Source of the DNA: Stramenopiles sp. TOSAG23-2
Lineage: Eukaryota; Sar
NCBI GenBank assembly: GCA_900128395.1
Contig: LT649778.1
Coordinates: 1-13,953, forward strand
Length of the DNA: 13,953 nucleotides
Reading direction: 5' to 3'
The translations under genes and the position numbers were made by a program. Under the pieces are notes generated by a model. The model was not told the origin of the DNA. It ran no database searches and was given only the letters and a program-made list of their open reading frames with translations. Positions 8,447 to 13,953 of this stretch are shown in pieces; position 1 is the stretch's first letter, and each line of letters opens with the position of its first letter.

Positions 8447-8576
8447 TTTCTTGTTTTTTTGTTTGCAGTTGTTTCGTAAATATGATAATTAATAATCTTC
8501 TTTCCGTTATAATACGTATTGTACATTCATTTATGAAATTGTAGAAAATACCAACATGCCTATGGGCACAAAAAAC
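8447..8576. promoter_or_regulatory. Short divergent promoter region between two secreted-enzyme genes
   Basis: Only about 130 bp separate the ATG of the hydrolase-like gene from the first usable ATG of the phosphatase. The region is AT-rich with T-runs beside the hydrolase start and a perfect palindrome AATACGTATT at 8511-8520. TTTTTTTGTTTGCAG at 8453-8467 looks like a 3' splice acceptor on the plus strand. However, the phosphatase frame is closed by TAG at 8542-8544, so joining there would not give an open reading. Shared control of both genes is inferred from the geometry. Confidence 0.45.
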
Positions 8577-8580
8577 ATGT

Positions 8581-10275
8581 TTGTTCACGTTTGTATTCAT
8601 ATTATTAACAGCAACAACTTTAGCCTCAACTTCGATTACTACGAATGTTACAAAATACAATGCTGGTGATTGGGTCGAAGTATCATGGGATTATAATGAA
8701 TCAAACTATAGTGATTGTTGGATAGGATTGTTTGCACCTATTGATACCCCAAAAATGACAACTATTAAACCAGAAGGTGGTGTTTCCTCACAACCATATG
8801 TAAGCACTGCACCAATTAAATATATTTTTTGTAATCAAGGTGGTGGAATGACAACTGGGAAAGGTCAGTTTAATTTTCACTTGACAAATAATTACCGTCA
8901 AGATGTTTTCTTTGCTATCTTTGAAGGTGGCCTTGCAACACCTACAGAAGTTACGCGTACAACAGCCATTGTTGCGGAAAATCCAAATGCACCAATGCAT
9001 TTGCGACTTAGTTTAACAAAAAATGTAGGTGAAATGATGGTCGGATGGACAGCAAAGTTACCAACTACAAATTTGATTGAATATGGTTATTCAAAAGATA
9101 ACTTATCAAATAAAGGTATTGCAGAATATTCAGAAACATATGGCCGAGAAGATTTATGTGGTGCTCCTGGAAGTGGCAGTGGGTGGTTTGAACCTGGTTA
9201 TGCATTTTATGCAATCATCCCACCATTAACGGAAGATGATGTAAAAGAATGTTTCTATCGTGTTGGTAGTGATGAATCTGGTTGGTCGGAAATACAATCG
9301 TTCACACAAGAATCACCAGAAACATTAAATGCGCCACACAAACAGGTAAAAATACTTTTAACTGCAGATGTAGGTGCTACGGAACTAGATGGAAGTCATT
9401 ACCATTGGGAAGAACCCAATGCATCTTCTACATATCGTTTGATGGCTGGTGCAAAAACTGGTGCAGATTTGGCAGTTCACATAGGCGATTTAGCATATGC
9501 CACTGGGTATGAATCGAAATGGGAAAACTTCATGCATCAAATAGAAGATATATCTGCATCGATGCCATATATGGTTGGTTTAGGTAATCATGAACGTGAT
9601 TACCCAAATACAGGATCGACGGGAGGAACTGATAGCGGTGGTGAATGCGGTGTAGCAACACGCCATCGATTTCGAATGCCATCTCCTGATCCAGATTCCG
9701 ATCAATTTTGGTATTCATTTGATATTTCAGGATTGGTACATATGGTCATGCTTAACTCAGAGGTTCCAATGGGTGTAGGATCGGAACAATATATATTTCT
9801 TGATGAAGATTTACAAAATGTCAATCGAACCAACACACCTTGGGTAGTTGTCATGTATCACCGTGCAATGTATTTTGCATACCAAGGTGTTGGATATAAT
9901 GTTTATGGCGATGGTGTACAAAATTTCGATGAAGTAGAAGCATTGTTAATTAAACACGGTGTCGATCTTTGCTTATCTGGACATGTACATAATTTAATGG
10001 TTACTTGTCCTGTTAATAATGGCAAATGCGTTAAGCAAGGAGAAGCGCCAGTACATATCGTAGTAGGAAATGGTGGTCAAGATTTATCATTTTATCCAAA
10101 TAAAACGGAAGTGCCAAAAGTTCCAGAATGGGTGGATTACAAATTAGCTAACTTTGGTTGGAATGAATTGCTTGTGAATAATTATGGAAAAGAATTGGTA
10201 GTAAATATGTATAGTGATAAAGATGATTCATTATATCATAGTGTCTTCTTCTTCGTCTTCCTCCTCCTCATCTGA
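8581..10275 (+). CDS. Secreted purple acid phosphatase (metallophosphoesterase); start codon out of frame
   Basis: Counting from base 8581, all five metal-binding blocks of purple acid phosphatases are present: ADVG (Asp263), GDLAY (Asp303, Tyr306), GNHE (Asn336, His337), VVMYH (His427) and GHVH (His468, His470). The enzyme should hydrolyse phosphate monoesters at a di-metal centre. An N-terminal beta-sandwich region (about 20-250) and blocks such as DGSHYHWEEPNA and DSGGECGV resemble plant PAP2/PAP9-type enzymes. The N-terminus FTFVFILLTATTLAS is a signal-peptide core, but the frame has no in-frame ATG before it; 8581 is TTG. ATGs at 8556, 8562 and 8577 are one base out of frame, and ATG 8533 in frame is followed by TAG at 8542. 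One extra T in the TTT at 8580-8582 would explain this. The C-terminus becomes FFFVFLLLI only because it reads through a TCN microsatellite. The last 53 bp overlap the next gene. Confidence 0.9.
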   Translation: MFTFVFILLTATTLASTSITTNVTKYNAGDWVEVSWDYNESNYSDCWIGLFAPIDTPKMTTIKPEGGVSSQPYVSTAPIKYIFCNQGGGMTTGKGQFNFHLTNNYRQDVFFAIFEGGLATPTEVTRTTAIVAENPNAPMHLRLSLTKNVGEMMVGWTAKLPTTNLIEYGYSKDNLSNKGIAEYSETYGREDLCGAPGSGSGWFEPGYAFYAIIPPLTEDDVKECFYRVGSDESGWSEIQSFTQESPETLNAPHKQVKILLTADVGATELDGSHYHWEEPNASSTYRLMAGAKTGADLAVHIGDLAYATGYESKWENFMHQIEDISASMPYMVGLGNHERDYPNTGSTGGTDSGGECGVATRHRFRMPSPDPDSDQFWYSFDISGLVHMVMLNSEVPMGVGSEQYIFLDEDLQNVNRTNTPWVVVMYHRAMYFAYQGVGYNVYGDGVQNFDEVEALLIKHGVDLCLSGHVHNLMVTCPVNNGKCVKQGEAPVHIVVGNGGQDLSFYPNKTEVPKVPEWVDYKLANFGWNELLVNNYGKELVVNMYSDKDDSLYHSVFFFVFLLLI

Positions 10276-11417
10276 TAATAATAATAAAAAACAACGTACT
10301 ATTAGGAGGAACCCAAAAGTAATAATCTCATTTAATGCAAATGGTCTTGCATCTAGATTATTTCAAAACATGGAAGCAATTGAAAAAATGTTGAAGAAAG
10401 AAAACCCTGATGTCATATGCATTCAAGAGTGTAAACTAGCAGCAGCTTGTGACAGTTCAAATGCTAAAAAGTACGATGGAAAACCACGTAGAAGAACTAC
10501 ATTAAATTCCTCTACAAAAAAAAGCAGGGAGGAAACAGACAACGTACGAAGAAAAATTAGGAGGTCAACTCTATCAAATTATGATGTGTATTGGTCTTTA
10601 AGTGATTGGAAATATGCAGGTACAGCAATATTCATTAAAAAAGACATTAAAATATTGTCTAAAAGATTTAATATACCATCAACAGTTGTTCGCAATTTTA
10701 CTAGTAATAAAAAAAAACATCATAAAGATGGGCGTGTGATGATTTTTGAATTTGAAAAATTTGTTCTGATGAATACATATGCCCCAAATAATGGTTGGGA
10801 TGAAAGCACTTTTAATAGACGTCGAGAATGGGATGGCAATTTATTACAAGCAATGAAAGAAGGATTTAAAAATGAATATAACGACAAACCGTTGATATGG
10901 GTTGGGGATTTAAATGTATGCAAAACTGATGCAGATGCATCTGATATACAATTTTACAGACATGGTATATATACTTACGATAAGAAATATAATATACCTA
11001 GAAATCTCAATGATAAGGGGCAGCCAGGGTGTACTAAAAATGAACAACAACGATTTAAAGAAATAATTGATGCAGGTAATTTAATAGATACCTACCGTCA
11101 CTTTCATAAAATTGGATCAGATGTGAAATCAGAAACTCAATGGTCATGGCGTGGTTCACCACCAGTTGTAAGGGCTACAGCACGTTATTATGGCAAAGGT
11201 ATGAGGATTGATTATAATTTAGTTGATGTTAGATTATTGTCATATGTTAAAAGAAGTGATATACTTGGATATGGAAAAGAACGCAATGGCTTTTTAGGTT
11301 CTGATCATTCGCCCATTGTATTAGAATTAGATTGGTCAGATACAAAGACGAAAGGTGATGATAATGATAATAGCAATAATGATAATAATAGCGGCAATGG
11401 TAAAAGTGAGGGTGGCG

Positions 11418-11448
<31 letters not shown>

Positions 11449-11461
11449 CAGTTGCAAATAA
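10223..11461 (+). CDS. AP endonuclease / exonuclease III family (EEP fold)
   Basis: A 412-residue enzyme of the ExoIII/APE1 family, which cuts DNA at abasic sites in base excision repair. Numbered from ATG 10223, the catalytic set is complete: Asn38 (SFNANGL), Glu69 (IQECK), Tyr186 (YAPN), Asp229 and Asn231 (GDLN), Asp330 (GMRIDY), Asp361 and His362 (SDHSP). The N-terminus is a ten-Ser run followed by an Asn/Lys/Arg-rich stretch that could serve in nuclear import. The C-terminus has an Asn/Asp/Gly stretch and a Ser run ending CK. I prefer ATG 10223; the frame also has GTG at 10214, and the stop TAG at 10211-10213 closes it upstream. The next in-frame ATG lies beyond the essential Asn, so the overlap with the phosphatase frame is unavoidable unless the two are joined by a frameshift or the start is not ATG. 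The 3' end is duplicated downstream. Confidence 0.93.
10244..10273 (+). repeat. TCN trinucleotide run spanning the gene overlap
   Basis: Ten TCN codons in the endonuclease frame read as Ser. In the phosphatase frame the same bases read as Phe, Val and Leu, giving an artificial-looking hydrophobic tail before its TGA at 10273-10275. Length change by slippage here would alter how the two frames relate. Confidence 0.8.
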
Positions 11462-11562
11462 GTGACTAGCTACATGATTTTACGTACACATTTTAAAAAG
11501 AACATACGCGTATTTATTGTGTCTCAAACACGGTATTCTCTTGAGAGTAGGAATTGTCATGG

Positions 11563-11593
<31 letters not shown>

Positions 11594-11710
11594 CAGTTGC
11601 AAATAAGTGACTAGCTACATGATTTTACGTACACATTTTAAAAAGAACATACGCGTATTTATTGTGTCTCAAACACGGTATTCTCTTGAGAGTAGGAATT
11701 GTCATGGGTA
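11417..11710 (+). repeat. Perfect 145-bp tandem duplication of the endonuclease 3' end
   Basis: Copy 1 (11417-11561) and copy 2 (11562-11706) are identical, and the match runs on to 11710. Each holds ten TAG/AGT units, the last codons and stop of the AP endonuclease, and about 100 bp of its 3' flank. Only copy 1 is joined to the gene; copy 2 is a detached tail. The identity of both copies, including the repeat count, suggests a recent event or an assembly duplication. Confidence 0.9.
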
Positions 11711-11794
11711 CAGAAATACGAAGTGTAATAAATTCAAACATGCGTACTTTATGCAATATAAAAAGAACATTTTTTTATGAATATCATATAATAA

Positions 11795-12126
11795 TACACG
11801 TACGAGTATGTTATAATATGCATACCAGATTTACTTTTTTGTATCTAGCTACGAGTATATATCATATATATTATTTTACAACTGTCAAATATTAAAACGG
11901 TATGTGATACATATCATACTACACACAAAATAAAAACTTATCATATTGTACACATTATGTACACGTACGAGTATGTTATAATATGCATACCAGATTTACT
12001 TTTTTGTATCTAGCTACGAGTATATATCATATATATTATTTTACAACTGTCAAATATTAAAACGGTATGTGATACATATCATACTACACACAAAATAAAA
12101 ACTTATCATATTGTACACATTATGTA
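11795..12126. repeat. Perfect 165-bp tandem duplication in the convergent spacer
   Basis: Copies at 11795-11959 and 11960-12124 are identical, with the match continuing to 12126. Each contains two TACGAGTA octamers (11801 and 11850; 11966 and 12015) and an AT-rich body without coding features. A third, diverged copy lies at 12290-12455. There it keeps one TACGAGTA (12296-12303), has its reverse complement at 12362-12369, and has a clean stem GTATGAT/ATCATAC (12398-12415) where the first two copies carry a two-base interruption. Confidence 0.9.
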
Positions 12127-12130
12127 TCAT

Positions 12131-12183
12131 ACAAAGCATATATTGAGATGAATATATAATTTATACATTACCTTGCATATTTT

Positions 12184-12216
<33 letters not shown>

Positions 12217-12513
12217 CAGTTGCAAATAAGTGACTAGCTATATAAAAAGAACATTTTTTTATGAATATCATGTACGTCTCGTATAATAATACACGTACGA
12301 GTATGTTATAATATGCATACCAGATTTACTTTTTTGTATCTAGCTATTATATATCATATAATACTCGTATTATTTTACAACTTCAAATATTAAAACGGTA
12401 TGATACATATCATACTACTACACACAAAATAAAAACTTATCATATTGTACACATTATGTACAAAGCATATATTGAGATGAATATATAATTTATACATTAC
12501 CTTGCATATTTTT
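12131..12513. repeat. Second-copy spacer: duplicated tails of both flanking genes
   Basis: 12131-12184 repeats 12460-12513 and so carries a copy of the last codons and stop (12168-12170) of the minus-strand TBP-like gene, detached from it. It is joined directly to 12184-12240, a third copy of the endonuclease tail (eleven TAG units, GCAGTTGCAAATAA, GTGACTAGCTA). Next, 12241-12271 repeats 11757-11787, followed by an 11-bp insertion and the diverged 165-bp unit (12290-12455). The simplest reading is a tandem duplication of the whole spacer from one gene tail to the other, then a deletion in the right copy and local duplications in the left copy. Confidence 0.85.
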
Positions 12514-13441
12514 TTAGAACATGATACATTTCATTGCAAATTTTTTGCAATTGCTCTTTCGTCTGCCCATTTTTCATTAACATACGTCCATCGCTGAATA
12601 TGATTAATGTTACATATTTCTTGCGTTTTAAAATCTTTGAATTATCTCCACTGTTACTGTCATCAGTTGTATTGGTATTAATCTTACGATTTACTTCGAC
12701 AGTATATGGATATTTGTAAACTAGATACGGAAACAATTCAGGGGCATACCTACAGCGTTTATAATGATCATCATCAAATTCTAATCCTTCCAATTTAATA
12801 ATACCAAGATCGTATTTCGTACTACCAGTTATGGATTTTAATCGAGGCACTTTATGTTCTTCCTTTTCTAAAATAGTTTGCCCAGATTGTTTTACAATCA
12901 GTTTTATGTCCTTCGACGCTTCAGTTGCTTTCTGGACATTTGCACACTTTATAATGGTTAACATACCATTACTACTTAACAACACTTTCGCACCAGCTGG
13001 CTTTCTCAATTTCATTTTCAGCATACGTTCGTCATCTATACTACCATTCTTCGGATTTTTAGTGCCTCGTTTGTTATTATTCTTATTCTTATTCTTACTA
13101 TTCTTACTATTATTATTATTATTATTATTGTTATTGCTATTATTGTTCTTCCTCTTGCCATTATATCTATTCTTAGATCTTGCTGGCTTAGAAGCATAGC
13201 TCTTATTATAATTATTAGATGAAATGTTACCATTGTTACTATCACCATTTTTACGCTTGCTTTTAGGTGTATACCATTGACACTTTCCTCTCTGCTTTAG
13301 ATAAATTTTGTCTAAATTGACTACTGACGCAACTTTAGTCTCATATATTTTAGACCCATATGACACGTCAGGTATATCAGCATGAGTTAATTCTGCATAT
13401 GGTTTTTTTGGTTGTTCCTGTGTTTGTTCAAACATATTCAT
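12497..13441 (-). CDS. Divergent TATA-binding-protein-like factor with low-complexity insertions
   Basis: A 314-residue protein that aligns by eye with both repeats of the TBP core. Repeat 1: TKVASVVNLD (35-44), CQWYTPK (54-60), then RMLKMKLRKPAGAKVLLSSNG (139-159, read as RMLKMKLRKP and AGAKVLLSSNG), then a helix to about 187. Repeat 2: ITGSTKYDLGIIKLEGLEF (204-222), YAPELFPYLVYK (232-243), VTLIIFSDGRML (277-288) and the last helix to 314. TBP binds TATA-box DNA and nucleates transcription initiation. Two of the four DNA-intercalating Phe positions are kept in repeat 2 (Phe237, Phe282). In repeat 1 the matching positions look like Leu155 and a non-aromatic residue near 138-140. An Asn/Ser/Lys-rich insert (about 65-135) splits repeat 1, and a shorter one (about 251-275) splits repeat 2. 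It is therefore more likely a TBP paralogue than the main TBP. The ATG context has A at -3. The last codons are copied at 12168-12184. Confidence 0.82.
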   Translation of the reverse strand: MNMFEQTQEQPKKPYAELTHADIPDVSYGSKIYETKVASVVNLDKIYLKQRGKCQWYTPKSKRKNGDSNNGNISSNNYNKSYASKPARSKNRYNGKRKNNNSNNNNNNNNNSKNSKNKNKNNNKRGTKNPKNGSIDDERMLKMKLRKPAGAKVLLSSNGMLTIIKCANVQKATEASKDIKLIVKQSGQTILEKEEHKVPRLKSITGSTKYDLGIIKLEGLEFDDDHYKRCRYAPELFPYLVYKYPYTVEVNRKINTNTTDDSNSGDNSKILKRKKYVTLIIFSDGRMLMKNGQTKEQLQKICNEMYHVLKKYAR

Positions 13442-13480
13442 CTTGATGACGCTATTATTGATATATGTATACCTATTAAT

Positions 13481-13770
13481 TTGCTATATACGATGAGAGG
13501 AGACTATACAATGGAATGAAATGAGATACTGATAATAATAATACATGTATGCCCGTATGCACACTTCGGATTTACTTTGTTTTTTTATTATTTTTTTTTT
13601 TTATTAGAGTTTCTTCTAGATTGCCAGATTGCCATATACGATGAGAGGAGACTATACAATGGAATGAAATGAGATACTGATAATAATATTATATGTATTC
13701 CCGTATGCACACTTCGGATTTACTTTGTTTTTATTATTTTTATTTTTTATATTATTAGAGTTTCTAGAAG
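13481..13770. repeat. Imperfect 148-bp tandem repeat in the 5' flank of the TBP-like gene
   Basis: Copy 1 runs from 13481 to about 13628 and copy 2 from 13629 to about 13770. The first 55 bases or so and the CCGTATGCACACTTCGGATT block are nearly identical. T/A-runs and the ends differ by small insertions and substitutions. The palindrome ATACATGTAT (13541-13550) is intact only in copy 1. The repeat sits 40-330 bp upstream of the start codon, so the promoter itself may be duplicated. The rest of 13442-13894 shows no gene. Confidence 0.85.
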
Positions 13771-13894
13771 ATTTGAATAATGCATATAAATGAATTTTTT
13801 GTTGTTGTTGTGAGAGTGTTGTTGGGTGGATTTAAGAAGACTTGATAGGAAACATATTATATGTAATATTTATACTTATTATAAGATACAATTT

Positions 13895-13953
13895 TTATTT
13901 CCGAGAGGATCCTCGTGTACTTCCACGCCCATATCGACTTCTACCACGGCTTG
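13895..13953 (-). CDS. Possible C-terminus of an Arg/Gly-rich protein (partial)
   Basis: The last 53 bases of the window are more GC-rich than the surroundings. On the minus strand they read SRGRSRYGRGSTRGSSRK and then TAA at 13897-13895. Arg/Gly-rich tails of this type are common in RNA-binding and ribonucleoprotein components. Another minus-strand frame is also open (it would end NKNCIL, with its stop at 13881-13879), so the frame choice is not secure. The gene would continue beyond the right edge, and no product name is justified. Confidence 0.35.
   Translation of the reverse strand, partial: SRGRSRYGRGSTRGSSRK

Noticed and set aside
8533-8544. TAG read as an amino acid (variant genetic code) to rescue the phosphatase start
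   Set aside because: The adjacent hydrolase-like gene ends with TAG and its coding sense stops there; TGA and TAA also serve as stops in this window.
11662-11895. 77-codon plus-strand open frame in the duplicated spacer
   Set aside because: Composed of repeated non-coding flank, with no motif and no protein-like composition.
11417-12240. TAG/AGT arrays as a CRISPR or satellite array
   Set aside because: They are simple Ser-codon microsatellites carried inside larger duplications; there are no regularly spaced unique spacers.
12831-13199. 122-codon plus-strand open frame rich in Leu and Phe
   Set aside because: It is the antisense of the Asn/Lys-rich insert of the TBP-like gene.

Overview
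The window looks like nuclear DNA of a single-celled eukaryote with an AT-rich, compact genome. The genes encode typically eukaryotic proteins: a C-terminal-motor kinesin, an RMDN-family TPR protein, a purple acid phosphatase, an AP endonuclease and a TBP-type factor. All read as uninterrupted frames with no visible intron, and Asn/Ser/Lys/Gln-rich runs break into several of them. One accessory domain in the kinesin resembles a domain I associate with stramenopile proteins, so a stramenopile or other SAR protist is my best guess. That is an inference, not a demonstration.

Layout. 1-633: no convincing gene; 5' flank of the kinesin with a short direct repeat. 634-5214 (+): kinesin-14 with a very long N-terminal coiled-coil stalk. 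5289-6362 (+): RMDN-like, probably mitochondrial, TPR protein. 6363-6658: convergent spacer with three strong inverted repeats. 6659-8446 (-): secreted glycoside-hydrolase-like protein. 8447-8576: short divergent promoter region. 8581-10275 (+): secreted purple acid phosphatase whose start codon is out of frame by one base. 10223-11461 (+): exonuclease III/APE1-type AP endonuclease overlapping the 3' end of the phosphatase frame across a Ser-coding microsatellite. 11417-12513: spacer built from nested tandem duplications that copy the 3' ends of both flanking genes. 12497-13441 (-): a divergent TATA-binding-protein-like factor with large low-complexity insertions. 13442-13894: its 5' flank, containing an imperfect 148-bp tandem repeat. 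13895-13953 (-): possible end of an Arg/Gly-rich protein running off the window.

Functional links. The first two genes both belong to microtubule-related families and lie 74-125 bp apart on the same strand. The hydrolase-like gene and the phosphatase diverge from one short promoter and both look secreted, so shared regulation for extracellular scavenging is plausible. The AP endonuclease (DNA repair) and the TBP-like factor (transcription initiation) are nuclear-type functions with no obvious tie to the others.

The points most worth a second look are the strongly modified TBP-like protein, the duplicated spacer between two convergent genes, the paired +1 frame anomalies at both ends of the phosphatase frame, and the recurrent TACGAGTA/TACGAAGTA inverted repeats found downstream of stop codons.
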